A stretch of DNA of 64,000 bases from DATBLY01 sp963705545 (GTDB lineage: Bacteria; Actinomycetota; UBA4738; HRBIN12). Within the stretch, counting starts at the first letter, position 1. Each line of letters starts with the position of its first letter. Shown piece by piece: positions 45,020-57,890 of the stretch. A program made the position numbers and the translations under genes. The DNA lies in assembly GCA_963705545.1 (NCBI GenBank), contig CAVPJX010000001.1, positions 124,001-188,000 on the forward strand, written 5' to 3'. Under the pieces are notes generated by a model. It saw only the letters and a list, made by a program, of their open reading frames with translations. It searched no databases and was not told the origin of the DNA.

Positions 45020-46174
45020 ATGTTGCGTCTGCTCACGGCCGGGGAGTCCCACGGGAAGGGACTGGTGGCCATCCTCGACGGGTTGCCGGCCGGCGTCCCC
45101 GTCGCGCCGGCGTCGGTGGCGGCGGAGCTCGCGCGGCGCCGTCAGGGCTACGGCCGGGGCGGACGCCAGCGACTCGAGACGGATCGGTTCGAGATCGTCT
45201 CCGGGGTCCGTCACGGGCGGACCCTCGGCTCGCCGATCGCCGTCTCGATCCCGAACGTCGAGTGGGAGACGAAGTACCGGGATCTGATGGGCGTGGAGAG
45301 CGCTGAGGATCCCGCGCGCCGCCTCACCCGTCCCCGGCCCGGCCATGCCGACCTCGCCGGGAGCCAGAAGTACGCCTTCGACGACGTCCGCAACGTGCTC
45401 GAACGGGCGAGCGCCCGGGAGACGGCGGCGCGGGTCGCGCTGGGGACGTTCTGCAAGGCGTTCCTGCGGCCGCTCGGCGTCGAGGTCCTGTCGCACGTCG
45501 TGCGCATCGGCACGATCGCGGTCCCGGCGCGCTCGAAGACCCCCGCGCCCGGCGACCTGGCGGCGATCGATCGCTCGCCGGTCCGGAGCTTCCAGCCCGA
45601 GGCGGGGGCCCGCATGGTGGCCGAGATCGATCGGATCCGGCGCGCGCGCGACACGGTCGGCGGGGTGTTCGAGGTGCTCGTCTACGGCGTGCCGCCGGGC
45701 CTCGGGTCGCACGTGCAGTGGGACCGGAAGCTCGACGCGCGGCTGTCCATGGCCCTGATGAGCATCCAGTCGGTGAAGGGCGTGGAGATGGGGGACGGGT
45801 TCGCGTCGGCCGCGCGCCCGGGGTCGAGGGCCCACGACGAGATCGTGCCGGGTCCCGGGCGGTTCGGCCGGGCGACGGCGCGCGCGGGTGGGATCGAAGG
45901 CGGGATGACGACCGGGCAGCCCGTGCGCATGCGGGCCGCGATGAAGCCGTTCTCGACGGTCCCGCGCGGATTGCGGACCGTCGACATCGCGACCGGCGAG
46001 GTGGCGACGGCGATCAAGCAGCGCACGGACATCTGCGCCGTCCCCGCCGGGGCCGTCGTGGGTGAGTCCGTGGTGGCGTTCGAGATCGCCGGGGCCGTCC
46101 TGGAGAAGTTCGGGGGGGATTCCCTAGACGAGACCGCTCGCAACCTGCGGGCCTACGTGGAGGCGCTCGCATGA
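45020..46174 (+). CDS. aroC: chorismate synthase
   Basis: Last enzyme of the shikimate pathway, an FMN-dependent lyase making chorismate from EPSP, 384 residues. It begins [15 protein letters not shown], the invariant family start, which decides between three closely spaced ATGs. Other signatures are [38 protein letters not shown] and [13 protein letters not shown]. It heads aroC-aroK-aroB-aroQ; the stop overlaps aroK by 4 bases. Confidence 0.96.
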   Translation: MLRLLTAGESHGKGLVAILDGLPAGVPVAPASVAAELARRRQGYGRGGRQRLETDRFEIVSGVRHGRTLGSPIAVSIPNVEWETKYRDLMGVESAEDPARRLTRPRPGHADLAGSQKYAFDDVRNVLERASARETAARVALGTFCKAFLRPLGVEVLSHVVRIGTIAVPARSKTPAPGDLAAIDRSPVRSFQPEAGARMVAEIDRIRRARDTVGGVFEVLVYGVPPGLGSHVQWDRKLDARLSMALMSIQSVKGVEMGDGFASAARPGSRAHDEIVPGPGRFGRATARAGGIEGGMTTGQPVRMRAAMKPFSTVPRGLRTVDIATGEVATAIKQRTDICAVPAGAVVGESVVAFEIAGAVLEKFGGDSLDETARNLRAYVEALA

Positions 46175-46668
46175 TCGTGTACCTGGTGGGCATGCCGGGC
46201 GCGGGGAAATCCGTCGTGGGACGTGAACTCGCGGGTCGGCTCGGCGTGCCGTTCATCGACCTCGACGAACGGGTCGAGGGGAAGGCCGACACGTCGGTCG
46301 CGGAGATCTTCCGCCGCGACGGTGAGGCGGGGTTCCGGGCCCTCGAGGCGGCGACCTTGGTGGAGGCGAGCGTCGAGGATCCGGCCGTGGTGGCCTGCGG
46401 CGGCGGCGTCGTCCTGGAGCCGGCGAACCGTATCACCCTGCGCAACACCGGAGTGGTCGTGTTCATCCACGCGCCGCTCGAGGTCCTGCGCGAGCGCACC
46501 CGTCCCGCGGCGGACCGTCCGCTGATCCAACAGGACGGCGACCTGGAACGGTTGCTCGAGGCCCGCGAGCCGCTGTATCGGGAGTTCGCTGCCCATGTCG
46601 TCGACGGCGGCGGGACGCCGGGGTCGGTGGCCGAGGCGATCATCGAGGAGCTGCGTTGGTCCGTGTGA
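46171..46668 (+). CDS. aroK: shikimate kinase
   Basis: P-loop kinase of 165 residues that phosphorylates shikimate at the 3-hydroxyl. It has Walker [12 protein letters not shown], the shikimate-binding [14 protein letters not shown] and ACGGGVVL segments, and the RPAADRPL lid with its catalytic Arg. It overlaps aroC and aroB. Confidence 0.94.
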   Translation: MIVYLVGMPGAGKSVVGRELAGRLGVPFIDLDERVEGKADTSVAEIFRRDGEAGFRALEAATLVEASVEDPAVVACGGGVVLEPANRITLRNTGVVVFIHAPLEVLRERTRPAADRPLIQQDGDLERLLEAREPLYREFAAHVVDGGGTPGSVAEAIIEELRWSV

Positions 46669-47741
46669 CCGTCCCCATCCCGGGACGGCCGTACGACGTG
46701 GTCGTGGGGCGCGGCGTGATCGCCGAGCCCTCGGCCTTCGACGCCGCTCCGGATGCCGAGCGGGCGTTCGTCGTGGCGGACCGCGTCGTCGCCGAACGGT
46801 GGTTCTCGCCGCTGTCGGAGACGCTGGCGGCCCGCGGGGTCCCGGCGGTCCAGCTCCCGGTCCCGTCGGGGGAGGCGGCGAAGTCCCTCGCGGTCTACGA
46901 GGCCGTCCTGCAGCAGCTCGCCGCCCAGCGGGCTCACCGCGACGACCTGGTCGTGGCGCTCGGCGGGGGCGCGGTGGGTGATCTGGCCGGGTTCGTGGCC
47001 TCGACGTACATGCGGGGCGTCCCGTCGTTGCTGGTCCCCACGACGCTCCTCGCTCAGGTGGACGCCGCGATCGGGGGGAAGACGGCGGTCAACCTGCCCG
47101 AAGGGAAGAACCTGGTGGGGACCTTCTCGCAGCCGGTGGGGGTCGTGGCCGACGTCGATCCTCTGCTCGGGCTGCCCGAGCGCGAGTTCCGGTCCGGCCT
47201 CGCCGAGGTCGCCAAGTACGCCCTGACGCTCGACCTCGACCTGTTGGCCCGCCTCGAGGCCGATCCGGCCGCGATCCTGGCACGGGATCCGGTCGCGCTC
47301 GAGGACGTCGTGACCCGCTGTGTCGCGGCGAAGGCACGGATCGTCGCCGTGGACGAGCGCGACGCGGGGTCCCGGCTGGTCCTCAACTACGGCCACACGC
47401 TCGGGCACGCCCTCGAGCGGCTCGATGCCTTCGCGGGGCGTTCGCACGGCGAGGCGGTCGCGGTGGGCCTGGTCTTCGCGGCTCGCCTCGCCGAGGCGCT
47501 CGGCGATGCCGCGCCCGGACTGGCGACCCGTACCGTCCGGCTGCTCTCCGCCCTCGGTCTCGATCCCGACGGGCGGATCCCGGATCCGTCGGATCTGCTG
47601 TCCGCGATGGAGCTCGACAAGAAGTACCGACGTGGGATGAGATTCGTGCTCCTCCGCGACGTCGGTGAGCCGTTCGTCGCGGAGGATGTCGGAGCGGACG
47701 CGGTGCGCCCGGTCCTCGAGGCGATGGGAGCGAGCGGATGA
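46665..47741 (+). CDS. aroB: 3-dehydroquinate synthase
   Basis: NAD- and metal-dependent enzyme of 358 residues converting DAHP to 3-dehydroquinate. Motifs: LGGGAVGDLAGFVASTYMRG (NAD binding), PTTLLAQVDAAIGGKTAVN, FRSGLAEVAKYAL (metal Glu region) and NYGHTLGHALE (metal histidines). The GTG at 46665 gives a 4-base overlap with aroK and a natural start [15 protein letters not shown]; a TTG at 46656 would add three residues. Confidence 0.95.
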   Translation: MTVPIPGRPYDVVVGRGVIAEPSAFDAAPDAERAFVVADRVVAERWFSPLSETLAARGVPAVQLPVPSGEAAKSLAVYEAVLQQLAAQRAHRDDLVVALGGGAVGDLAGFVASTYMRGVPSLLVPTTLLAQVDAAIGGKTAVNLPEGKNLVGTFSQPVGVVADVDPLLGLPEREFRSGLAEVAKYALTLDLDLLARLEADPAAILARDPVALEDVVTRCVAAKARIVAVDERDAGSRLVLNYGHTLGHALERLDAFAGRSHGEAVAVGLVFAARLAEALGDAAPGLATRTVRLLSALGLDPDGRIPDPSDLLSAMELDKKYRRGMRFVLLRDVGEPFVAEDVGADAVRPVLEAMGASG

Positions 47742-48172
47742 AGGTGTTGTACCTGTTCGGGCCGAACCTGGGGTCGCTCGGCCGGCGTGCTCCGGAGGTG
47801 TACGGGAGCGAGACCCTGCCGGCGATCATGGAGGCGGTGGCCGAGCGAGCCGAGGGGCTCGGGCACGCGGTCGAGTGGCGCCAGTCCGATCACGAGGGGG
47901 ACCTGGTGGGGTGGCTGCTGGCGGCCGAGGCGGAACGCGTCGAGGCCGTCATCCTGAACGGGGGCGCGCTCACGCACTACTCGTACGCGCTCCGCGATGC
48001 GATCGAAGGCTGCGGGGTTCCGGTCATCGAGGTCCATCAATCGAACATCGCGGCCCGCGAGGCGTTCCGTCGTACGTCGGTCGTCTCCGAGGTGTGCCGC
48101 GGCACGATCTCGGGGCTCGGGGTCGCTGGCTATCATCTGGCGCTGGAGGGGCTCGCGTGGATCACGGACTGA
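47738..48172 (+). CDS. aroQ: 3-dehydroquinate dehydratase, type II
   Basis: Dodecameric type II dehydroquinase of 144 residues. The key residues are in place: FGPNLGSLG (Asn), GRRAPEVYG (Arg and Tyr of the lid), LNGGALTH (Asn and His), IEVHQSN (His) and REAFRRTS (Arg). It sits between aroB and pepP as in mycobacteria. The next step, shikimate dehydrogenase (aroE), is not in the window. Confidence 0.94.
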   Translation: MKVLYLFGPNLGSLGRRAPEVYGSETLPAIMEAVAERAEGLGHAVEWRQSDHEGDLVGWLLAAEAERVEAVILNGGALTHYSYALRDAIEGCGVPVIEVHQSNIAAREAFRRTSVVSEVCRGTISGLGVAGYHLALEGLAWITD

Positions 48173-49230
48173 GACGTGCACGGATCGCCGCCCGGCTCGA
48201 GGAGCTGGGGGTCGACGCGCTGCTCGTGACCCACCTGCCGAACGTCCGGTACCTGACCGGGTTCACCGGCTCGAACGGCCAGATCCTGATCGCGGCGTCG
48301 GGGCAGCGGTTCTTCACGGACGGCCGCTACATCGAGCAGTCGCGCCACGAGGTCCCGGGGTGCGAGCGAACGATCTACCTGGGTGAGCTGGGCGAGCCGC
48401 TCGCCGAGGCCTGCGCGGCCCTCGGCGTCGCCCGCGTCGGCTTCGAGGATCGGGCCGTGTCGATCCGTCAGCACGCCACGCTCGACCTGGCGCTCGGCGA
48501 TGTCCAGCTCGTGGCGGCGGGGGATCCGGTGCATCGTGACCGATGGGTGAAGGACGCGGACGAGCTCGCGCTCCTGCGAGAGGCGCAGGCGTGCACCGAC
48601 CGGGCGTTCGACGACGTGTTGGACCGGCTCGCGCTCGGGATGACCGAACGGCAGGTGGCCCTCGAGATCGACCAGGCGATCCGGCGCGCGGGCGGGGACG
48701 ACCTCTCCTTCGAGTCGATCGTGGCGTTCGGGGAGGCGGCCGCCGAGCCGCATCATCACCCTGGTCACCGCATCCTCGAGGAGGGGGACGTGATCACGAT
48801 GGACTTCGGCGCCCTGTACGACGGGTATCACGCGGACTTCACGCGGACGGTCGCGTTCGGGGAGCCGGCTTCGGAGCTCCGCAAGATCCACGACCTCGTC
48901 CGGGAGGCTCAGCAGGTAGCGATCGACGCGATCGCGCCGGGTGTGAGCGGCGGGACGATCGACGGGGTCGCGCGGTCGACGATCGCGGAGGCGGGGTACG
49001 GCGATCGCTTCACGCACGGGCTCGGACATGGGGTCGGTCTCGAGATCCACGAGGGGCCGAACTTCGCCCGCTCGGGCACGGACACGATCCCGGAGGGCGC
49101 CGTGTTGACGGTTGAGCCGGGGATCTACGTCCCGGCGCTCGGCGGCGTGAGGATCGAGGACATGGTCGAGGTCACCGCGGACGGCGCCCGGGTCTTCTCC
49201 ACGTCCACACGCGAGCTGATCGAGCTATGA
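48157..49230 (+). CDS. pepP: Xaa-Pro aminopeptidase (M24 family)
   Basis: Metallopeptidase of 357 residues removing N-terminal residues before proline. The N-terminal creatinase-like domain has [18 protein letters not shown]. The pita-bread catalytic domain has all metal ligands: [17 protein letters not shown] (two Asp), [12 protein letters not shown] (His), LTVEPGIY (Glu) and VRIEDMVEV (Glu). The GTG at 48157 lies inside the end of aroQ and follows GGAGGGG; pepP-efp order is conserved. Confidence 0.92.
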   Translation: MDHGLRRARIAARLEELGVDALLVTHLPNVRYLTGFTGSNGQILIAASGQRFFTDGRYIEQSRHEVPGCERTIYLGELGEPLAEACAALGVARVGFEDRAVSIRQHATLDLALGDVQLVAAGDPVHRDRWVKDADELALLREAQACTDRAFDDVLDRLALGMTERQVALEIDQAIRRAGGDDLSFESIVAFGEAAAEPHHHPGHRILEEGDVITMDFGALYDGYHADFTRTVAFGEPASELRKIHDLVREAQQVAIDAIAPGVSGGTIDGVARSTIAEAGYGDRFTHGLGHGVGLEIHEGPNFARSGTDTIPEGAVLTVEPGIYVPALGGVRIEDMVEVTADGARVFSTSTRELIEL

Positions 49231-49249
49231 GGCACCCGGGGACCGGTCG

Positions 49250-49816
49250 ATGAGCGTCTCCACGAACGATCTGAAGAACGGGATGACGCTCGAGCTCGAC
49301 GGGGTCCTGTTCCAGGTGATCGAGTTCCAGCACGTGAAGCCCGGCAAGGGAGGGGCGTTCGTCCGCACGAAGCTCCGGAACGTGAAGAGCGGAGCCGTGG
49401 TCGAGAAGACCTTCAACGCCGGCGTGAAGGTCGGGCTCGCGATCGTGGAACGCAAGGACATGCAGTACCTGTACGGGGACGGATCCGACTACGTGTTCAT
49501 GGATCTCGAGACCTACGACCAGATCCATGTGCCCGGCGAGGTCATGGGCGGCGCCGAGCGCTACCTGACCGAGGGAGGCGAGGCTCAGGTGACGCTCCAC
49601 GAAGGCGTCGCGATCTCGGTCGACCTGCCCGCCTCGACGGTCCTCACCGTGACCACGACCGACCCCGGGGTGAAGGGCGACACCCGCACGGGCGCGCTCA
49701 AGCCGGCGACGCTCGAGACGGGCGTCGTGGTGCAGGTGCCGCTCTTCGTCGAGGAGGGCGAGCGGGTCAAGGTCGACACGCGCTCGGGGGAGTACATCGA
49801 GCGCGTGAAGGCGTGA
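49250..49816 (+). CDS. efp: translation elongation factor P
   Basis: Three-domain tRNA-mimicking factor of 188 residues that relieves ribosome stalling at polyproline. The loop tip reads [11 protein letters not shown], with the Lys that is modified in many bacteria; no modification gene is nearby. The C-terminal signature begins [14 protein letters not shown] and continues through [17 protein letters not shown]. It lies between pepP and nusB and overlaps nusB by 4 bases. Confidence 0.96.
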   Translation: MSVSTNDLKNGMTLELDGVLFQVIEFQHVKPGKGGAFVRTKLRNVKSGAVVEKTFNAGVKVGLAIVERKDMQYLYGDGSDYVFMDLETYDQIHVPGEVMGGAERYLTEGGEAQVTLHEGVAISVDLPASTVLTVTTTDPGVKGDTRTGALKPATLETGVVVQVPLFVEEGERVKVDTRSGEYIERVKA

Positions 49817-50229
49817 GCACCCGGCGCGAGGCGCGCCGGGTGGCGATCGATGTCCTGTATCGATGCGACCTGACCGACGCGGACCCCGCCGAGATGATCG
49901 ACGATTGGCGATCCGGGGGTCGCGAGGTGTCGCCCTTCGCCGAGCGGATCGTCGAGGGGGTCCGGCGTCGGCTCCCCGAGATCGACGGACTGCTGCAGGA
50001 GCATGCCGAGGGGTGGACCGTGGCGCGCATGGCCGCGCTCGACCGGACGATCCTGCGGGTGGCGGTCTACGAGCTCCTCGAGGACGACGTGCCTCCGTCG
50101 GTGGCGATCAGCGAGGCCGTCGAGGCGGCGTCGGAGCTGTCGGCGGACGAGGCCCGCGGCTTCGTGAACGGGATCCTCGGCCGCATCGTGCGTGAGGGGG
50201 CGACGGGTGGGCCGCCGGCGGAACCGTGA
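49813..50229 (+). CDS. nusB: transcription antitermination factor NusB
   Basis: All-helical protein of 138 residues that binds boxA RNA with S10 in rRNA antitermination. It begins [17 protein letters not shown] and has the core [17 protein letters not shown] and [15 protein letters not shown], followed by the [11 protein letters not shown] end. It is the last gene of the aroC unit and converges on tatA with only 6 bases between the stops. Confidence 0.93.
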   Translation: MSTRREARRVAIDVLYRCDLTDADPAEMIDDWRSGGREVSPFAERIVEGVRRRLPEIDGLLQEHAEGWTVARMAALDRTILRVAVYELLEDDVPPSVAISEAVEAASELSADEARGFVNGILGRIVREGATGGPPAEP

Positions 50230-50235
50230 CGAGGC

Positions 50236-52091
<1,856 letters not shown>

Positions 52092-52099
<8 letters not shown>

Positions 52100-53393
52100 G
52101 GGCATCCTGTTCGTCGGCGCCCGGGTCGTGGATCCGGCGTCGGGTCAGGACGCGATCGCGGACGTCCTCGTGGGCGACGGCCGGATCGTCGAGGTCGGGA
52201 CCGGCCTGGGTCCCGGCGACGCGGAGGTCGTCGACTGCGCCGGGCTCGTCCTCGCTCCCGGTCTGGTGGACCTGCATACGCACCTGCGCGAGCCCGGCTT
52301 CGAGCAGAAGGAGACGATCGAGACCGGCACCCGTGCCGCGGCGGCTGGCGGGTTCACGGCGGTCACGTCGATGGCCAACACCGACCCGGTGACCGACCAC
52401 GCCGCGATCGTGCACGAGATCCGCGACCTGGCCGCCCGGGCCGGGTCGTGCGAGGTCTTCCCGGTGGGCGCGATCACGAAGGGGTCGGAGGGAGAGTCGC
52501 TGGCGGAGCTCGGGGAGCTGGTGGAGGCGGGCGTGCGTGTGTTCAGCGACGACGGGCGTTGCGTGCCATCCGCGCGGATCCTCCGCAACGCGCTCCGATA
52601 CGCGCGGGCGTTCGACGGGGTCACGATCGCGGAGCACTGCGAGGACGCCTCCCTGTCGGAGGGCGCCCAGATGCACGAGGGGCTCCACTCGTCATCGCTC
52701 GGCCTTCGGGGTCAGCCGGCCGAAGCCGAGGAGATCGTGGTCGCGCGGGATCTCGCGATCGCGCGGTTGACCGGAGGGCGGCTCCACCTCTGTCACCTCT
52801 CGAGCGCGCGCTCCGTCGAGCTCGTCCGACGCGCGAAGGGGGAGGGAGTCGCGGTCACGGCGGAGGTGACCCCGCACCATCTCGTGTTCACAGACGAGGA
52901 TCTCCGCACCTACGACACGAACCTCAAGGTCAACCCGCCGCTTCGGTCGCCCGAGGATCGGGCGGCCCTCCGGGCCGGGGTGTCAGACGGAACGATCGAC
53001 GCGATCGCCACCGATCACGCACCCCATGCCGTGGAGGAGAAGGACGCGGAGTTCGATCAGGCGCCGCCGGGAACGATCGGGCTCGAGACGGCGCTCGCCG
53101 CGGTGCTCACGGAGCTCGTCGGCCCCGGCAGGCTCGGCCTCCCCCGCGCGATCGAGGTGCTCTCGACGGCGCCGGCGAGGATCCTCGGGGCGGAGGGGCA
53201 TGGCGGTCCGGTGGCGACCGGGCGGCCGGCCAACCTGGTCGTCTTCGATCCCGACGCCGAATGGACCGTCGAACCTCCGTACGTCTCGCGGAGCCGGAAC
53301 GCGGCCTTCGAGGGACGCAGGCTCCGCGGGCGCGTGGTGCACACCGTCCTCGCCGGGCGGCCGACCGTCTGGGAGGGGAAGCCGACCCGATGA
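52092..53393 (+). CDS. pyrC: dihydroorotase (class I)
   Basis: Amidohydrolase of 433 residues closing carbamoyl-aspartate to dihydroorotate. It has the metal motif [17 protein letters not shown], the later AEHCEDASL and [10 protein letters not shown] histidines, and [12 protein letters not shown] with the catalytic Asp. The ATG at 52092 is preferred because it precedes the family start [14 protein letters not shown]. It overlaps carA by 4 bases. Confidence 0.95.
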
Positions 53394-54577
53394 CCCGACC
53401 GCCGACGGCGCTCCTGGTGCTCGAGGACGGAAGTGCCTTCCGAGGGCGTTCGCTGGGCGCGTCGGGCGAGACGTTCGGGGAGGCCGTGTTCAACACGGCG
53501 ATGGCCGGCTACCAGGAGGTGCTGACGGACCCCTCCTACGCCGGGCAGATCGTGACCATGACGGCGCCCCAGCAAGGGAACTACGGGGTGAACCGGGAGG
53601 ATCCGGAGTCGGAGCGGGTCCGCGTCTCCGGCTTCGCCGTCCGGGAGGCCTCGCGCCGCGCCTCGAACTGGCGGGCGACCGGGACGCTCGCCGACGAGCT
53701 CGGCGCCGCCGGCGTCGTGGGGATCGAGGGCATCGACACGCGCAGGCTTACCAAGCGGATCCGGACGGCGGGAGCGATGCGCGCCGCGATCTCGACCGAG
53801 GACCTCGACGCCGTGTCGCTCCTCGGACGCGTGTTGAGCTCGCCCGGGATGGCGGGTGCCGACCTGGCCCGGACCGTGAGCGCCGTGGGCCCGTTCCCCG
53901 CGGCGGAACTCGTCGGGGCCGCCGATCCGGAGCTCGGTCGTGTGTTCCGGGTGGCCGCCTACGACTTCGGCCTGAAGCGCTCGATCCTGCGCCTGCTGGC
54001 GGCGAGCGGGATCGAGGCGACCGTCTTCCCGGCCGAGACGCCCCCGTCGCAGGTCGCGGATGGCGGGTTCGAGGGCGTGTTCCTGTCGAACGGGCCGGGC
54101 GACCCGGCCGCGACGCGGTACGGGGTCGAGGCCGCACGATCGCTGCTCGGGAAGGTGCCGCTGTTCGGGATCTGTCTCGGACATCAGTTGCTCGGCTTGG
54201 CGCTCGGCGGCGCGACGTACAAGATGCCCTTCGGGCACCGAGGAGCGAACCAGCCGGTCAAGGATCTCGTGACCGGCACCGTCGAGATCACGAGCCACAA
54301 CCACGGGTTCGCGGTCGACCCGGCGGGATGGGCGGGAGGTGACGCCGGCCGTGCCGCGCGCGGCCCCGGGTCGGCGCCGACGGAGCCGCCACTGGTCGAC
54401 ACGAGACTCGGGGTGGTCGAGCTGACCCATTGGAACCTGAACGACGGGACGCTGGAGGGCTTCCGCTGCATCGACGTGCCGGCCTTCTCGGTGCAGTACC
54501 ACCCGGAGTCCGCGCCCGGCCCGCACGACGCTCGGCACCTGTTCGCGCGGTTCCGTCGCTTGATGGAGGGTCCGTAG
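53390..54577 (+). CDS. carA: carbamoyl-phosphate synthase small chain
   Basis: Glutaminase subunit of 395 residues feeding ammonia to CarB. The N-terminal domain has LEDGSAFRGRSLGA and FNTAMAGYQEVLTDPSYAGQ. The GATase domain has a full triad: Cys in FGICLGHQLLG, His and Glu in VQYHPESAPGP, with SHNHGFAVD before. A short Gly/Ala-rich insert lies between SHNHGFAVD and the VELTHWNLNDGT block. carB starts on the next base. Confidence 0.95.
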   Translation: MTRPPTALLVLEDGSAFRGRSLGASGETFGEAVFNTAMAGYQEVLTDPSYAGQIVTMTAPQQGNYGVNREDPESERVRVSGFAVREASRRASNWRATGTLADELGAAGVVGIEGIDTRRLTKRIRTAGAMRAAISTEDLDAVSLLGRVLSSPGMAGADLARTVSAVGPFPAAELVGAADPELGRVFRVAAYDFGLKRSILRLLAASGIEATVFPAETPPSQVADGGFEGVFLSNGPGDPAATRYGVEAARSLLGKVPLFGICLGHQLLGLALGGATYKMPFGHRGANQPVKDLVTGTVEITSHNHGFAVDPAGWAGGDAGRAARGPGSAPTEPPLVDTRLGVVELTHWNLNDGTLEGFRCIDVPAFSVQYHPESAPGPHDARHLFARFRRLMEGP

Positions 54578-57500
54578 GTGCCGCGTCGCGACGACCTCCG
54601 CCGGATCATGGTGATCGGCTCCGGGCCGATCGTGATCGGGCAGGCGTGTGAGTTCGACTACTCCGGGACGCAAGCCTGCAAGGTCCTGCGTCGGGAGGGC
54701 TACGAGGTGGCGCTCGTGAACTCGAACCCCGCCACGATCATGACCGATCCCGGGTTCGCCGACCGGACCTACATCGAACCGCTCACCCCGGCATCGGTGC
54801 TCGCGATCCTCGAGCGCGAACGTCCGGACGCCCTCCTGCCCACGATCGGCGGCCAAACCGGCCTGAACGTCGCGGTGGCGCTCGCGGAGTCGGGGGATCT
54901 GGATCGTCTCGGCATCGGCCTGATCGGCGCGAGCCTCGCGGCGATCCGCCGTGCGGAGGACCGGAGCGCCTTCAAGCACGCGATGGTGGACGCCGGCCTG
55001 AAGGTCCCACGCGCCGACACGGCCCGCACGGTCGGGGACGCCCTCGCGGTCGCCGAGGTGATCGGATACCCGGTGATCGTCCGTCCCTCGTTCACCCTCG
55101 GTGGCGGAGGGAGCGGCTTCGCGCACGATCGCGATCGGCTCGCGGATCTCGCGCGACGGAGCCTCGAGATCTCGCCGGTGCGGGAGATCCTCGTCGAGGA
55201 GTCGGTGGCAGGCTGGAAGGAATACGAGCTCGAGGTGATGCGCGACGCAGGCGACAACGCGGTGATCGTGTGCTCGATCGAGAACGTCGATCCGATGGGG
55301 GTGCACACGGGGGACTCCGTCACGGTCGCGCCGGTGCAGACCCTCACCGACCGCGAGTACCAGGCGATGCGCGACGAGGCACTCGCGTGCATCCGTGCGA
55401 TCGGGGTCGAGACGGGCGGTTCGAACGTCCAGTTCGCCGTGAACCCCCGCGATGGTCGTCGCGTGCTCATCGAGATGAACCCGCGGGTCTCGCGCTCGTC
55501 GGCGCTCGCTTCGAAGGCGACCGGCTTCCCGATCGCGAAGATCGCGGCCCTCCTCGCGGTTGGGTATCGGCTCGACGAGATCACGAACGACATCACCGGG
55601 GCGACGCCGGCATCGTTCGAGCCGACCCTCGACTACGTGGTCGTCAAGGTCCCGCGCTTCGCGTTCGAGAAGTTCGCCGACGCCGACCCGAGGCTGACGT
55701 CGACGATGAAGTCGGTCGGCGAGGTGATGGCGATCGGTCGGACGTTCACGGAGGCGCTCGGGAAGGCCTGGCGGGGACTGGAGCGCAGCGGCTTCGACCT
55801 GGGCGCGTCGGTCGCCGATGACCGCGGGCTGCCGGTGCTCGAAGCCCTCGGCGAGGCGACCGAGACCCGCCTGCACCTGATCGAGCGTGCGCTCAGGGAT
55901 GGCCACACCGTCGACGAGATCGCGGCGGCCTCGGCCGTCGATAGCCTGGTTCGTCGATCGGATCGCCGCCGTTTCCGAGGGATCCGCTGTGATCGAGGGT
56001 CGACCCCTGCACACGCTCGGGGCGGACGATCTCCTGGCGGCGAAGCGGCTCGGACTCTCGGACGAGAGGATCGCCGCGCTCACCCGGGCCACGGACGCGG
56101 CCGTCCGTCGTCATCGCGACGCGCTTGGAGTGGCCCCCGTGTTCAAGACCGTCGATACGTGCGCGGGCGAGTTCCCGGCGGCCACGCCCTACTACTACTC
56201 GACGTACGAGGAAGAGGACGAGGTCGAGCCGGGCGTGCGGCCCTCGGTCGTGATCCTCGGCGCCGGGCCGAACCGGATCGGGCAGGGGATCGAGTTCGAC
56301 TACGCGTGCGTGCACGCCGCCTTCGCGTTGGAGGAGGCCGGGTTCGGCTCGGTGATGGTGAACTCGAACCCCGAGACGGTCTCGACCGACTACGACACGT
56401 CGGACCGCCTGTACTTCGAGCCGCTCGCGCTGGAGGACGTACTCGCCGTCTGCCGGGCCGAACGCCCGGTCGGGGTCATCGCGCAGTTCGGTGGCCAGAC
56501 CCCGCTGAAGCTCGCGCGGTCGCTCCGCGAGGAGGGCTTCGAGATCCTCGGCACGAGCCCGGAGGCCATCGACCTGGCGGAGGATCGCGGGAAGTTCGCC
56601 GAACTCCTCGCCGAGCTCGACATCCCCGCCCCGCGGCACGGCGAAGCACGCACGCTGGACGAGGCCCGCGCGATCGCGGCCCGGATCGGCTTCCCGGTCG
56701 TGGTGCGGCCGTCGTACGTGCTCGGAGGTCGGGCGATGGAGATCGTCTACGACGAAGACGATCTGGAGTTGTTCGTGCGGACGGCGGCCGAGGCCTCGCC
56801 CGACCATCCGGTCCTGATCGATCGGTTCCTGGAGGGAGCGATCGAGGTCGACGTCGATGCGGTGTGCGACGGCACCGACGTGTTCATCGGTGCGGTGATG
56901 GAGCACATCGAGGAGGCCGGGGTGCATTCGGGCGATTCCTCGTGCCAGATCCCGCCGGGGACGCTCTCGGACGGCGAGCTCGATCGGATCGAGGAGATCG
57001 CCCGACGGATCGCGCATCGCCTCGGGGTGCGTGGCCTGTTGAACCTCCAGCTGGCGGTCAAGGACGAGCGGATCTGGGTCCTGGAGGCGAACCCACGTGC
57101 GTCGCGTACGGTGCCGTTCGTCTCGAAGGTGATCGGTGCGTCCCTCGCGAGGATCGCGACCCTCACGCTGCTCGGCCGGAGCCTGGCCGAGATGGCGGAG
57201 TCCGGCGTCCTCCCGTCCGACCCGCATCACTACCGCCACCTGCCGTACACCTCGGTGAAGGCGGCGGTGTTGCCGTTCGAGCGGTTCCCCGGCGTCGACA
57301 CCGTGCTCGGGCCCGAGATGCGCTCCACGGGCGAGGTGATGGGCGTCGACGCGGATCCGGGTGTCGCCCTCGCGAAGGCCCTCGGTGCCGCCGGGGCGGG
57401 GCTTCCCACGTCGGGTTCGGTGTTCATCTCGGTCGCGGATCGGGACAAGCGTGCGATCGTGTTCCCGGCTCAGCGGCTCGCAGAGATGGGGTTCGCGCTC

Positions 57501-57890
57501 GTGGCGACGGTTGGAACGGCGGGCGTCTTGCGCCGCGCGGGGATCCCGGTGGAGGCCGTCGCGAAGGTCTCCGACGGGGTTCACAACGTGGTGGATCTGA
57601 TCCGCGACGGGCGCATCGACCTGGTGATCAACACCCCGTTCGGTCGGGCACCCCGCAGCGACGGTTCCTTCATCCGGATGGCCGCCGCCGCCGCCGGGGT
57701 CCCGTGCGTCACGACGCTTCCCGGGGCGTTCGCGTCGGTGCGCGGGATCGAAGCGCTCCGCGGCTCGGCTACCGAGCCGAGATCCCTGCAGGAGTACCAC
57801 GAGGCGTCGTGGGGTCGCCCGCGTCAGGCACGGATGCGTTTCGAGGACGTGGCACCGACCGGCGTCGGCGGCGACGGGGAGCGCGCGTGA
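54578..57890 (+). CDS. carB: carbamoyl-phosphate synthase large chain, interrupted by a frameshift
   Basis: Makes carbamoyl phosphate for both pyrimidines and arginine. Two ATP-grasp halves are recognisable: N-terminal half ([53 protein letters not shown]) in one frame up to 55945, and the rest (from [47 protein letters not shown]-like end) in the next frame from 55947. One surplus base in GCC at 55944-55946 accounts for it; without it the protein is about 1103 residues, near the family's ~1075. All motifs on both sides are intact and the flanking genes are coupled, so a sequencing error or a very recent mutation is likelier than an old pseudogene. Confidence 0.85.

Noticed and set aside
47738..48172. 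Altered active site in aroQ
   Set aside because: Comparison by eye with mycobacterial type II dehydroquinases shows that Asn, Arg, Tyr and both His residues are all present.
53057..56092. About 1000-codon open frame on the minus strand opposite pyrC-carA-carB
   Set aside because: Low-complexity Arg/Asp/Ala composition with no motif; the pyr genes on the + strand are unambiguous.
55947..57890. Second half of carB as an independent gene
   Set aside because: It begins in mid-linker without a ribosome site, and the join with the first half is exact with one base removed, so it is treated as one frameshifted gene.
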